A DNA stretch of 64,000 nucleotides. Origin: Acutalibacter sp. GTDB lineage: Bacteria; Bacillota; Clostridia; Oscillospirales; Acutalibacteraceae. Numbering within the stretch: the stretch's first letter is position 1; each line of letters begins with the position of its first letter. Under the pieces are notes generated by a model. The model made no database searches. It saw only the letters and a program-made list of their open reading frames with translations, and was not told the origin of the DNA. Positions 41,869 to 50,794 of this stretch are shown piece after piece. The stretch spans positions 1 to 64,000 of the forward strand of contig JAHHRN010000002.1 in the NCBI GenBank assembly GCA_020025775.1. Direction: 5' to 3'. The position numbers were made by a program, and so were the translations under genes.

Positions 41869-43347
41869 ATGGAAACGAAAAGTATATATAAGGATATTGC
41901 CGAACGAACCAAAGGGGACATCTATGTTGGTGTTGTCGGACCGGTGCGCACGGGCAAATCTACCTTTATCAAACGCTTTATGGACACCTTAGTCCTGCCT
42001 AATATCGAAGACGGCGCCATGCATGACCGCGCGGTAGATGAATTGCCGCAATCGTCCTCCGGGCGAACCATTATGACCACAGAACCGAAATTCATTCCCG
42101 AAAATGCGGTGGAAATCAGTCTGCCCGACAACGCTTCTTTTTCGGTTCGTATGATTGACTGTGTCGGCTATATCGTGCCGGCCTCCCTCGGTTATCTCGA
42201 AAATGATGGCCCGCGCATGGTACATACGCCGTGGTCGTCCGAAGAAATGCCGTTTCAGGAAGCGGCGGAAATCGGCACAAAAAAGGTCATTAACGAGCAT
42301 TCGACAATCGGCTTGGTGGTCACAACAGACGGCAGTATTTCCGACATTCCGCGTGAGGAATATAAGGAAGCCGAGGAACGCGTCATTGCCGAACTCAAGG
42401 CTTTGCATAAGCCCTTTATCGTCCTTTTAAATTGTACCTACCCGAAGTCCGACAGCGCCGTGATGCTGGCTGACACCTTGTCCGAAGAATACGGTGTACC
42501 CGTTTTACCCGTCAACTGCTTAGAGCTGAGTGAAACGGATATTAAAGAGATTTTAACGCAGGTGCTCTTTGAATTCCCCGTGCGCGAAATCTCCGTGGAT
42601 TTCCCAAGCTGGCTCGTTTCTTTGCCGCGTGACCACTGGCTGCGTGCGGCAACCTATGCCGCCGTAAATGCAGCCGCAGGTCGAATGGAATTGGTACGCG
42701 ATGTGGCAATCTTAAAAGATGAACTTTTAGAATGCGAATATATCACCGATGCCCGTATCTCGAAAATGGAGCTTGGCAAGGGTACGGCGTGGATGACTGT
42801 TTCCTTAAAGAATGACCTGTTCTATAAAATTCTTTCCGAAAAAACCGGCATGGATATCGAAAATGAGCAGGGCTTGATTTCTAAAATGTGCGAGCTTTCC
42901 GCCATTTGTAAGGAATACGAAAAGCTCAAATGCGCCTTAGATGAGGTCGAAGCCACCGGCTACGGCATTGTGATGCCCACGATTGATGAATTGAAGCTCG
43001 AAGAGCCGGAAATCGTCAAGCAGGGCGGTCGTTACGGCGTCAAGCTTTGTGCTTCTGCACCGTCTATTCATATGTTAAAGGCCAATATTCAAACCGAAGT
43101 CGCTCCGATTGTCGGTAGCGAAAGCCAGTCCGAGGATTTGGTAAAATACCTCTTAAAAGAATTTGAAGAAGATCCCAAGAAAATCTGGGATTCCAATATC
43201 TTTGGTAAATCCCTAAACGAGCTTGTCAACGAGGGACTGCGCAACAAACTCTTCCATATGCCCGGCGATGCAAGAATGAAGCTGCAAGAAACCTTGGAGC
43301 GTGTCATCAACGAAGGCTGCAACGGTCTCATTTGCATTATTTTATAA
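41869..43347 (+). CDS. spoIVA: stage IV sporulation protein A
   Basis: SpoIVA is the ATPase that polymerises on the outer forespore membrane and forms the coat base. At 492 residues it has the same length as the B. subtilis protein. Walker A is GPVRTGKS (24-31), IDCVGY is the next nucleotide motif, and the C-terminus ends with a hydrophobic LICIIL that matches the membrane-targeting end. It shares an operon with the sipL-like gene; their products are known partners in C. difficile. Confidence 0.96.
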   Translation: METKSIYKDIAERTKGDIYVGVVGPVRTGKSTFIKRFMDTLVLPNIEDGAMHDRAVDELPQSSSGRTIMTTEPKFIPENAVEISLPDNASFSVRMIDCVGYIVPASLGYLENDGPRMVHTPWSSEEMPFQEAAEIGTKKVINEHSTIGLVVTTDGSISDIPREEYKEAEERVIAELKALHKPFIVLLNCTYPKSDSAVMLADTLSEEYGVPVLPVNCLELSETDIKEILTQVLFEFPVREISVDFPSWLVSLPRDHWLRAATYAAVNAAAGRMELVRDVAILKDELLECEYITDARISKMELGKGTAWMTVSLKNDLFYKILSEKTGMDIENEQGLISKMCELSAICKEYEKLKCALDEVEATGYGIVMPTIDELKLEEPEIVKQGGRYGVKLCASAPSIHMLKANIQTEVAPIVGSESQSEDLVKYLLKEFEEDPKKIWDSNIFGKSLNELVNEGLRNKLFHMPGDARMKLQETLERVINEGCNGLICIIL

Positions 43348-43350
43348 GAA

Positions 43351-43388
43351 AAAAAGCCTGCTTTCTTAGAAAAAAGCGGGCTTTTTTT
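43351..43388 (+). terminator. terminator of the sipL-spoIVA operon
   Basis: AAAAAGCCTGCTTT pairs with AAAAGCGGGCTTTTT (with a G-U pair) and is followed by T. Confidence 0.85.
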
Positions 43389-43396
43389 AAAAAGAC

Positions 43397-43426
43397 TTTA
43401 CAAGGTATTCTGCTTTTTGCTATACT
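43397..43426 (+). promoter_or_regulatory. promoter of the GH89 gene
   Basis: TTTACA (43397-43402), an 18-base spacer and TATACT (43421-43426), 39 bases before the start. Confidence 0.6.
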
Positions 43427-43464
43427 AACCTTATAACCTTAAAATTAGTAAGAGGGGAATGGAA

Positions 43465-45591
43465 ATGGAACAGGTTATTTATGATTTTTTAGAGCGTAAT
43501 TTACCGAAGTTTAAAGACAGGATTCATGTGACTTTAACCGGGGAAGCACAGGACAGATATGCCTTGCACACCGAAAACGGTGACCTTTATGTAGAGGCAA
43601 ACTGTTTTGTCTCTTTTGCAAACGGTCTTTACAGCTATTTGCAAAAATATTGCCATGTGCAAAAGTCTTGGTGTGGCAACTGGGAAATTGAGATTGCGGA
43701 TTTAGCACCTATTGATGGAGTATTCGAGCATACCATCGTGCAAAAGCACCGTGTTTATCTCAACTATTGCACCTTGAACTACACGGCAACCTGGTGGGAT
43801 TTTGACCGCTGGGAAAAAGAAATCGACTTCATGGCGATGAACGGCATCAATATGCCGCTCTGTGTGGTAGGTAGCGAAGCGGTTTGGTACGAAACCCTTT
43901 TACAGTTCGGCTTTACCAAAGAAGAAGCCTTAAATTCGGTTTCCGGTCCTGCATTTTGGGCTTGGCATCTCATGACCAATATCGACAGCTATCTGCCGCC
44001 GCAGGATGAAAAATACATAGAAGAAAGAAAAGTCCTCGGTCAAAAAATCTTAAAACGATATATAGAATTCGGTATGCAGCCCATTCAGCAGGGCTTTTCC
44101 GGTCATGTGCCGGTTCTTTTAAAAGAAAAATATCCGAAATCCAAAATCGTAAAGAAGAACGGCTGGTGCGGATTTCCGAAAACAGGGCAGTTGGACCCCT
44201 TAGACCCGTTGTTCCAGGAGTTCGGCATGGCTTATCTTAAAAATCTCGAACGCCTCTTCGGTAATTATCATTATATTGCGTGTGACCCCTTCCATGAGGG
44301 TACGCCGCCGCAGCCGTGGCCGTGGTATCTTCGTGCCGTGGGTAAATCTATCAATACCCTTTATGAGAATTTCGACCCGCAATCCATATGGGTGATGCAG
44401 GCGTGGACACTGCACAAAAATATTGTTACCGCTGTGCCGGAAGATAGACTCTTGCTTTTGGATTTAAACTCCGAACGCTCTTACAAATATAGACGAATTA
44501 GAAAATATCCTGTAATTGCAGGTATGCTCCATAACTTCGGCGGCAAAAATGCTATGCAAGGTAAGGTACGTGTGCACACAAAGAATGCTTACTTAAAATT
44601 ACAGGGGAAAGGCTCTAACGTTGTCGGCTCCGGTATGTTTATGGAAGGCATTGAGCAAAACCCTGTGGTTTATGATTTGCAGTTCCATATGCTCACAGAA
44701 TCTAATGCGATTGATTTTGACACATGGCTTCGTGATTATATTTTACGACGCTACGGCGCATGGAACGAAGCTCTTTATAGCGCTTGGCAGCTTTTATTGG
44801 AAACCTGCTATAGTGATACAGGCTACGAGGAAAACGAGGTCGGCTCAACCTTAGCTTCCCGTCCGCAGTTCATGCCCGTAAGAACTGGTCCCTGCTGTTT
44901 TGCAAAAGTTTGGTATGATACCAAAAAGCTTGAAAAAGCTTTGGAACTCTTCCTTTCCGTGAGCGATTTGTTTGCAGAATCCGACGGCTATCAGTACGAT
45001 CTTTGTGACCTTACAAGACAGGTGCTCAGCAACCGCTTCCACGATAGACAAAAAGAGTGGAAAGTCGCCTATGAGAAGAAGAATATCACTTTAGTGGAGC
45101 AGATTTCCAAAGAACAGCTGGATTTGCTTTTGGATTTGGATGCTCTCCTTGGGCATCGCAAGGAAATGTGTCTTTCCCGCTGGATTAATGATGCACATAA
45201 TCTTGCCACCGACGAAGCGGAAAAACAGTATTATGACTTCAATGCACGTACCCTCATTACCGAATGGGGCGACATTCGTGGCACGACCTATGCTCTTTAT
45301 GACTATTCCTGGCGTGAGTGGAATGGCCTTATTAAAGAATATTATTACGTTCGCTGGGATATGTTCTATAAGGAAGCTATAGCGCATTTAAAGGACGGTA
45401 CAGCGTTTCTCTTTAGAACGGGTAATGATTATCCGCAGAGAATGGCATATCGCAGTTTCCCCTTCGGCAAAAAGCTTAATGAATTTGAGCTTTCCTATGC
45501 AAAGGACTATAAGGATTATCCTTATCCGGAAAATACCGATGTCCTGCCCGATGCTAAACGGCTTTTCGACAAGTGGCAGATTGCAAAATAA
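43465..45591 (+). CDS. alpha-N-acetylglucosaminidase, GH89 family
   Basis: A 708-residue GH89 enzyme, family of human NAGLU and C. perfringens AgnC, which remove terminal alpha-linked GlcNAc from heparan or mucin glycans. The N-terminal small domain (1-85) is followed by the catalytic barrel (NYCTLNYTATWWDFDRWEKE, 20 residues) and the C-terminal helical domain. The likely catalytic acids are E278 in CDPFHEG and E394 in MFMEGIEQNP. No signal peptide or binding modules are seen, unlike the large secreted AgnC, so it should act on imported oligosaccharides. The second ATG (43465) has better spacing to AGAGGGG than that at 43459. Confidence 0.9.
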   Translation: MEQVIYDFLERNLPKFKDRIHVTLTGEAQDRYALHTENGDLYVEANCFVSFANGLYSYLQKYCHVQKSWCGNWEIEIADLAPIDGVFEHTIVQKHRVYLNYCTLNYTATWWDFDRWEKEIDFMAMNGINMPLCVVGSEAVWYETLLQFGFTKEEALNSVSGPAFWAWHLMTNIDSYLPPQDEKYIEERKVLGQKILKRYIEFGMQPIQQGFSGHVPVLLKEKYPKSKIVKKNGWCGFPKTGQLDPLDPLFQEFGMAYLKNLERLFGNYHYIACDPFHEGTPPQPWPWYLRAVGKSINTLYENFDPQSIWVMQAWTLHKNIVTAVPEDRLLLLDLNSERSYKYRRIRKYPVIAGMLHNFGGKNAMQGKVRVHTKNAYLKLQGKGSNVVGSGMFMEGIEQNPVVYDLQFHMLTESNAIDFDTWLRDYILRRYGAWNEALYSAWQLLLETCYSDTGYEENEVGSTLASRPQFMPVRTGPCCFAKVWYDTKKLEKALELFLSVSDLFAESDGYQYDLCDLTRQVLSNRFHDRQKEWKVAYEKKNITLVEQISKEQLDLLLDLDALLGHRKEMCLSRWINDAHNLATDEAEKQYYDFNARTLITEWGDIRGTTYALYDYSWREWNGLIKEYYYVRWDMFYKEAIAHLKDGTAFLFRTGNDYPQRMAYRSFPFGKKLNEFELSYAKDYKDYPYPENTDVLPDAKRLFDKWQIAK

Positions 45592-45613
45592 GTTAAAATA
45601 TTTGGCTGTGAAA

Positions 45614-45643
45614 AAAACTCCTCTTTCTAAAAGGGGAGTTTTA
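45614..45643 (+). terminator. terminator after the GH89 gene
   Basis: AAAACTCCTCTTT pairs with AAAGGGGAGTTTT, including one G-U pair, and is followed by T-rich sequence. Confidence 0.7.
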
Positions 45644-45649
45644 TTCTTC

Positions 45650-45678
45650 TTGACCTAATTCTTTTTGTACGATATAAT
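45650..45678 (+). promoter_or_regulatory. promoter of the ATC hydrolase-GPH-M20 operon
   Basis: TTGACC (45650-45655), a 17-base spacer and a perfect TATAAT (45673-45678). Confidence 0.75.
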
Positions 45679-45745
45679 ATTCTTTATATTTAGGATACGG
45701 GGTATTTTTAGACGAATCCGAAAAATTAGAAAGAGAGGGACTTTT

Positions 45746-46240
45746 ATGTCTAAAATCAAAAATGAACCTAAAATTACATTTTCTTTAATTCAATCCGTCA
45801 GAGGTCAGATTGAGCAACGTGCACAGTGGCTTTATCTTTTAACCGATGAAGCAAGCAAAAGGGGAATGGATATTGAGGAGTTTTCCAGTGCAGCTATCAA
45901 GCGCTGTGGCTTAAATCAGGGCGCTGATCTTGTGAAAAAAGGCGGCACAAAGAGCCTTAAAGGCCTCAAGAAAACGCTCTTTACCAAGGGTGCACAGTGG
46001 ATGTTTGAAATGGATGTGGTAGAATCCACCGACGATAAGCTTTCTTTGGATTTTCACTATTGCCCGCTCGTAAAAGGCTGGCAGAAAATGGGCTGCACCG
46101 ATGAGCAGATTGCACTGCTTTGCGATATTGCGATGTGTGGCGACCACGGCATCGGTGAGCAGTATGATGCAGTTTTAGATTTACCTAAATGCATTGCCAA
46201 GGGCGACGATATCTGCGCGCTTCGCTACCACAAGAAATAA
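45746..46240 (+). CDS. L-2-amino-thiazoline-4-carboxylic acid hydrolase family protein
   Basis: A 164-residue protein of the ATC hydrolase family (Pfam ATC_hydrolase). Named members open the ring of 2-aminothiazoline-4-carboxylate in a Pseudomonas route to cysteine; most members in gut Clostridia are untested. The middle has FEMDVVESTDDKLSLDFHYC and the end CDIAMCGDHGIGEQYD with the conserved Cys-Asp pattern. The ATG at 45746 is preceded by AGAGAGGG. It heads an operon with a symporter and an M20 peptidase, which suggests uptake and hydrolysis of a small amide or peptide-like compound. Confidence 0.78.
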   Translation: MSKIKNEPKITFSLIQSVRGQIEQRAQWLYLLTDEASKRGMDIEEFSSAAIKRCGLNQGADLVKKGGTKSLKGLKKTLFTKGAQWMFEMDVVESTDDKLSLDFHYCPLVKGWQKMGCTDEQIALLCDIAMCGDHGIGEQYDAVLDLPKCIAKGDDICALRYHKK

Positions 46241-46262
46241 ACATAAGGGGAAAAAAGAGAAC

Positions 46263-47654
46263 ATGGAAAAGAAAAAAGTTACAATGGGTCTCATTGTGAT
46301 GTTATGCTTGCCGCAGTTTGCGGTCGGCCTTTTCACCACAATGATTAACAACTATCTGATTTATTTCTATCAACCGACCCAAAAATCCGGCATCCCGGTT
46401 TTGATTACACAGGGCAATATCTTTTTAGGCATTCTGACCGTCATCGGCTTAATCAAGGCTTTGGGCCACGTGATTGATGCGGTTTCCGACCCTCTGGTTG
46501 CAAGCCTGAGTGACAAATCGAAAAATAAGCGCGGCAGACGTATTCCCTATATGCAAATGTATGCGATTCCGTTTGCAGTCAGTGCGCTTTTGATTTTCTG
46601 GTCGCCGTCTCAAAACCTTATGTTCAATAACATTTGGCTTGCCATTTGGATTTGGGCATACTTTGTTTTCTATACGCTTTATATGATTCCGCACGGTGCC
46701 TTGCTTCCTGAAATGGTGACCGACGAGAAAATGCTGGTAGATACTTATACCTTCCATTCTCTTTTCTTCGTTGTCGGCAGTATGCTTGGCTATGCAACCC
46801 CGGCGATTGTTTCGGGTATGAAATCCGCTTTAGGTCTTGAACCGATTATGGCTTGGCGCTATACTTTCTTAGTTTTTGCGATTATCGGTGTAATTTTACT
46901 TTTGATTCCGGCTCTTGCTATCAAAGAAAAGGACTATGTCAGCTCGGTTCGCCCGACGGTTTCTCTTGGCAAATCCTTAAAGCATGCCTTTAAGAATAAG
47001 CATTTTGTGCTTGTGACCTTAGGTCAGCTTTTTGAAGGCACAGGCATGGGCTTCTTCCAAGCTTGCATTATGTACTACATCACAGAGCTTATGGGTATCC
47101 CCGAGAGCAAATCTATTATTATCATGGCAACTTCGATTGTCGGTTCGCTTTGCCTTTATCCGCTGATCAATAAATGGTCTAAGACGAAGGGCAAAAAAAT
47201 GCCGATGATTGTCGGCTGTATTACCTTTACAGTTGCAGAATTTTTAATTTGCAGTGTAGACGTGTTCCCGAAGGGGCATGAGCTTTTAGTGGCGATTCTC
47301 TTTGCACTCTTTGTTTCTCTTCCCTTTGCCGTTCTCAATATTTTGCCCAGCTCCATGATGGCGGATGTTATTCAGTATGACACCATCAAGACCGGCATCA
47401 ACCAGGAGGGCACCTTTTCTGCAGCAAAGAGCTTTGTAACAAAACTCGGCATTTCTCTTGCGATGATGATTGTACCGTCTCTTGTCAATATTGGCGCCAG
47501 CGGCGATAACCATGTCGGCAAGCAGGGCCTTCTTCTTTCTGCGATTGTCGGCGGTCTCTTCACTTTAGTTTCTGTAGTGATTTATGCTTTCTACAATGAA
47601 AAAGAGGTTCTCGGTACGATTCGTGCGCACGCGAAAAAGGAGAAATCAGAATGA
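46263..47654 (+). CDS. MFS symporter of the GPH family
   Basis: A 463-residue transporter with about twelve membrane segments. The motif DPLVASLSDKSKNKRGRR (18 residues) near 76-93 is the hallmark of glycoside-pentoside-hexuronide:cation symporters such as MelB. These import sugars or glycosides with Na+ or H+, but GPH proteins in operons with peptidases may carry other substrates. The start at 46263 gives the usual N-terminus and is preceded by AAGGGG. It overlaps the M20 peptidase start by four bases, so the two products are probably made together. Confidence 0.85.
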   Translation: MEKKKVTMGLIVMLCLPQFAVGLFTTMINNYLIYFYQPTQKSGIPVLITQGNIFLGILTVIGLIKALGHVIDAVSDPLVASLSDKSKNKRGRRIPYMQMYAIPFAVSALLIFWSPSQNLMFNNIWLAIWIWAYFVFYTLYMIPHGALLPEMVTDEKMLVDTYTFHSLFFVVGSMLGYATPAIVSGMKSALGLEPIMAWRYTFLVFAIIGVILLLIPALAIKEKDYVSSVRPTVSLGKSLKHAFKNKHFVLVTLGQLFEGTGMGFFQACIMYYITELMGIPESKSIIIMATSIVGSLCLYPLINKWSKTKGKKMPMIVGCITFTVAEFLICSVDVFPKGHELLVAILFALFVSLPFAVLNILPSSMMADVIQYDTIKTGINQEGTFSAAKSFVTKLGISLAMMIVPSLVNIGASGDNHVGKQGLLLSAIVGGLFTLVSVVIYAFYNEKEVLGTIRAHAKKEKSE

Positions 47655-49102
47655 TTGTTTTATATATTGTTTTAGCACTCCTCGCCGTTTTCCTTTTGGT
47701 TCTCATCGGTAATACAATTAAAGTAACCGTAAAGGGCAGAAAGCTCGGCGAATACAAATACTGGAAAACCGAAGAAGAACAGAAATACTATGCCGAGCGT
47801 CTTGCACAGATGATTCGCTGCAAAACCGTTTCTGTAGAAGGCTCTTACGATGATACCGAATTTAAGAAACAGCGTGAAACGGTAGAAAAGCTCTTCCCGC
47901 TTGTGCACGAGAAAATGGAGCGCATGATTTTCTCCGATGATTGCTGGATTTATAAATTAGAAGGTAAAGATAAGTCCCGTAACATTATGCTCATGTCTCA
48001 CCACGATGTTGTTAAAGCAGACGGTGAGTGGAAACAGCCACCTTTCGAGGGCAAAATTGTAGATGGCGTTCTTTGGGGCAGAGGTACAGTCGATACCAAA
48101 ACACCGCTCTTTGCGGAATTTTCTGCGATTGAAGAGCTTTTGAAAGAAGGCTATGTACCGCCGACCAATCTTTATATCGGTTCTTCTCATAATGAAGAAC
48201 TCGGTGGCGACGGTATTCCGAAAGCCATTGAATACTTTAAAGAGCAGGGTATTACCTTTGAACTGGTACTCGATGAAGGTGGCGCCGTAATTTCTCCGCC
48301 GCTTGCCGGTATGCAGTGCCGCTGTGCGATGCTTGCCGTGCACGAAAAGGGCAGACATACTTTAAACTGCCGCGCCGACCAAGGCAATGTGCACACGGGT
48401 CTTACCCAAAATATGGATACACCCGTTGTACGTATGAGCAAGTTTATTGCCGAAGTACAGAACACAAAGAATCTCTATATCCGCCGTATGTACCCGGAAG
48501 TACGCGCCATGTTCGAGGCGCTTTGCCCCTATATGCCGTTGCCTCTGCGTTTGGTATTCTCTAACCTTTGGTGTTTTGAAAAGCTTCTTGTGAAGCTCAT
48601 TCCGAATATCAATGCCGCGGCAGGTTCTATGCTCGGTACAACCTGCGCCTTTAACGGCATTCAAGGTGGTAAGTTCGACGGCAAGACTCATAACTACTGT
48701 GAAGCCACTGCATTTTTACGCTGTGTAAATGATGCGGATCAGGCAAAGGATATTGAAAAAATCAAGGCGATTGCCGAAAAATATGCTATCACCGTGGAAG
48801 ACGCTGAGGGTAATGAATATTATCCGCCGGCAGATATGAGCAAAGCCCCGTTCTCCTATGTGAAACAGACGGTAGAAAATGTGTTCCCGGCCGTAGCCGC
48901 GGCACCGTTCATTTTACCGGCAGGCACAGATGCACGTCATATGACCGACATCTGCGATTGCGTGATTCGCTTTGCACCGATTGATATTGATGATCAGCAG
49001 TATGCCTCTGTACACAGCGAAAACGAAAATATTACTTTAAAGAGCATCGGTAATGCGGTAGAATTTTATAAGCAGATTCTTAAAAATTACCCTGCGAATT
49101 AA
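47651..49102 (+). CDS. M20 family metallopeptidase with N-terminal membrane anchor
   Basis: A 483-residue M20/M25/M40-type hydrolase similar to PM20D1-like carboxypeptidases. One hydrophobic segment (residues 2-21) anchors it. Metal ligands are visible in MLMSHHDVV, GRGTVDTK, SSHNEELGGDG (with the catalytic glutamate), and VLDEGGA; the final ligand is near PAGTDARHM. It would release amino acids from N-acyl or peptide substrates. It overlaps the symporter gene (ATGA). Whether the catalytic part faces inwards or outwards is not clear from the anchor; the positive residues after it suggest a cytoplasmic catalytic domain. Confidence 0.85.
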   Translation: MIVLYIVLALLAVFLLVLIGNTIKVTVKGRKLGEYKYWKTEEEQKYYAERLAQMIRCKTVSVEGSYDDTEFKKQRETVEKLFPLVHEKMERMIFSDDCWIYKLEGKDKSRNIMLMSHHDVVKADGEWKQPPFEGKIVDGVLWGRGTVDTKTPLFAEFSAIEELLKEGYVPPTNLYIGSSHNEELGGDGIPKAIEYFKEQGITFELVLDEGGAVISPPLAGMQCRCAMLAVHEKGRHTLNCRADQGNVHTGLTQNMDTPVVRMSKFIAEVQNTKNLYIRRMYPEVRAMFEALCPYMPLPLRLVFSNLWCFEKLLVKLIPNINAAAGSMLGTTCAFNGIQGGKFDGKTHNYCEATAFLRCVNDADQAKDIEKIKAIAEKYAITVEDAEGNEYYPPADMSKAPFSYVKQTVENVFPAVAAAPFILPAGTDARHMTDICDCVIRFAPIDIDDQQYASVHSENENITLKSIGNAVEFYKQILKNYPAN

Positions 49103-49119
49103 ATATCCCTAGATAACAA

Positions 49120-49157
49120 ACAGGCAGAAGCTGTGATGTAGCTTCTGCCTGTTCTTT
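49120..49157. terminator. bidirectional terminator
   Basis: ACAGGCAGAAGCT pairs with AGCTTCTGCCTGT around a 7-base loop, followed by T; the minus-strand gene ends one base away. Confidence 0.9.
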
Positions 49158-49337
49158 TTAGGTGTGGCTTTCAAAAAACTCGTGCACATCCTCATAATGA
49201 ATTTTATTTTTCGCTGTGCCGTTTTTCATACTGCTTGTGTTTTCGTGGGCTTTGAGAATGCCTAAGGTCAAGGTGAAGCAAAGAAACAAAATCAGCATCG
49301 TCAAAAGATAACGTTTTAAAACAAGATGCTTTTTCAA
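49158..49337 (-). CDS. small single-pass membrane protein downstream of gpr
   Basis: A 59-residue protein I do not recognise. It has a basic start, one membrane segment (about 9-28: RYLLTMLILFLCFTLTLGIL, 20 residues) and a polar tail ending HYEDVHEFFESHT. The TTG start at 49337 is supported by AGGAGG seven bases before it. It lies 118 bases after gpr in the same direction. In Bacillus the gene after gpr is spoIIP, which also begins with a membrane segment, so a shortened relic is possible but unproven. It ends at a good terminator. Confidence 0.5.
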   Translation of the reverse strand: MKKHLVLKRYLLTMLILFLCFTLTLGILKAHENTSSMKNGTAKNKIHYEDVHEFFESHT

Positions 49338-49455
49338 AATATATCCTCCTTTAAAATCGAACAGAGCGCACTTTGAAGCCTTTTTGCGTTTCACTTATCC
49401 ATTCTTTATTTTTAAAGAAAAAGGAAGAGAAACACGTCTGAGAGCCATATAGGGA

Positions 49456-50316
49456 CTATACAATTGAGAGCAAAAGCTCGGGGGAAAGGGTAGGTTGTAA
49501 GGCACAGTTAATTGCCAGTGCTAAATAGCGGGAAGCACGTTTGATAACCGTATCAATATCTCTGGGGCAGACCATCATGCGCGGCGCATTTGTTAAAAGA
49601 TTGTTATCTTTTTCAGTACTGGAAAGCAGTGTTTCCGTATCAATGACCGTAGGCACACCCAAGGCAATCACAGGGACACCTAAAATCTCTTCTCGAATGG
49701 CTCTTCTATGATTTCCTACACCCGAACCGGGGGTAAGTCCTGTGTCGGTTAACTGCACGGTGTTGCCGAGGCGTTCGGCGCTTCTTGCCGCAAGTGCATC
49801 TACCGTGAGGATTACATCGGGGTGAATATCTTCGGCAATCCCCGCAATCAGCTCAGCACTTTCAATGCCCGTTTGGCCGAGCACACCCAAAGAAACCGCA
49901 GAAACGGGATTCAGCTCTCCAAAGCCCAAAGAAATGGCAGTAGCTTTATCAATATGGCGTGTAGCGAAAATATTGTTAATTGTACGCGGCCCTAAGGCGT
50001 CTGGGGTAATGTTTTCATTGCCCAGCCCTGCAATCAATGCCGAGCAGCTTTCTTTCGGCAGTAAATTCCGAATGGCATCCACAAGAGCGGAAAGTCGACC
50101 GTCTAAAAGCTCACTGTCATGCGAAAACTCGGGAACTTCCACCGTAATATAAGTGCCTTTGGGTTTTCCTAGCTCTTTTTCGCCTTCGGCATTTAAAATT
50201 TCAATTTCGGTAATTTTGGCGTTTTCTCTCGTTTCGGTTTTTACTCTTACATTTTCAGAATGTCTGTTTTCACAAATTTCCTGCCGTTCCATGGCTAAGT
50301 CGGTATGAAAATCCAT
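49456..50316 (-). CDS. gpr: spore germination protease GPR
   Basis: GPR degrades the small acid-soluble DNA-binding proteins during spore germination. From the ATG at 50316 (preceded by AGGAGG) the protein has 286 residues. The propeptide-type start DFHTDLAMERQE, the GLGNENITPDALGPRTI stretch (17 residues) and VDALAARSAERLGNTVQLTD (20 residues) are family signatures; the asp-rich active region DTGLTPGSGVGN follows. It is shorter than the Bacillus enzyme (about 370 residues), as is common in Clostridia. Confidence 0.94.
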   Translation of the reverse strand: MDFHTDLAMERQEICENRHSENVRVKTETRENAKITEIEILNAEGEKELGKPKGTYITVEVPEFSHDSELLDGRLSALVDAIRNLLPKESCSALIAGLGNENITPDALGPRTINNIFATRHIDKATAISLGFGELNPVSAVSLGVLGQTGIESAELIAGIAEDIHPDVILTVDALAARSAERLGNTVQLTDTGLTPGSGVGNHRRAIREEILGVPVIALGVPTVIDTETLLSSTEKDNNLLTNAPRMMVCPRDIDTVIKRASRYLALAINCALQPTLSPELLLSIV

Positions 50317-50406
50317 ATTCTTCCTCCTAAAAGCTGCAATTTTTGCTATATCTAGGCTTAGTATGAACATTTTTTTGAAAATCTAGTGATGAATTTCAAA
50401 AAAAAC

Positions 50407-50435
50407 TTGCTTTTTTAAGAAAAGAATGGTAATAT
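50407..50435 (+). promoter_or_regulatory. promoter of rpsT
   Basis: TTGCTT (50407-50412), a 17-base spacer and TAATAT (50430-50435), 30 bases before the start codon. Confidence 0.65.
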
Positions 50436-50465
50436 AGGTATCGTTATTGTAAGGGAGGTGTCACT

Positions 50466-50723
50466 ATGCCGAATATTAAGTCCGCAAAGAAGCGCGTTAT
50501 CGTTAACAACAAGCGTGCACAGCGCAATAAATCCGCAAACTCTGCGCTCAAGACCGCAATCAAAAAGGCAAACCTTGCTATTGAAAGCGGCGCAGCTGAC
50601 AAGGAAGCTCTTGTTACTGTTGCAATTAAGAAGATCGACCAGGCTGCTGCCAAGGGTCTCTTACACAAGAATAATGCCGCCCGTAAAAAGTCTGCTCTTG
50701 TTAACAGACTCAACAAGGCGTAA
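50466..50723 (+). CDS. rpsT: 30S ribosomal protein S20
   Basis: An 85-residue basic protein of the small ribosomal subunit that binds the 5' domain of 16S rRNA. It has the typical start MPNIKSAKKRVIVNNKRAQR (20 residues) and the ending HKNNAARKKSALVNRLNKA. The ATG follows GGGAGGTG. rpsT divergent from gpr is the usual arrangement in Firmicutes. Confidence 0.97.
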   Translation: MPNIKSAKKRVIVNNKRAQRNKSANSALKTAIKKANLAIESGAADKEALVTVAIKKIDQAAAKGLLHKNNAARKKSALVNRLNKA

Positions 50724-50744
50724 GTTATTTTTAAAAGCCTTTTA

Positions 50745-50778
50745 ATGCCGCTGATTCTGTCAGCGGCATTTTGCTTTT
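50745..50778 (+). terminator. terminator of rpsT
   Basis: ATGCCGCTGA pairs perfectly with TCAGCGGCAT, followed by TTTGCTTTTT. Confidence 0.9.
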
Positions 50779-50794
50779 TATAAGTAAAAAAGTA

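Noticed and set aside
41922..42408. Minus-strand frames opposite spoIVA
   Set aside because: They are shadows of the strongly conserved plus-strand gene and have no start signals.
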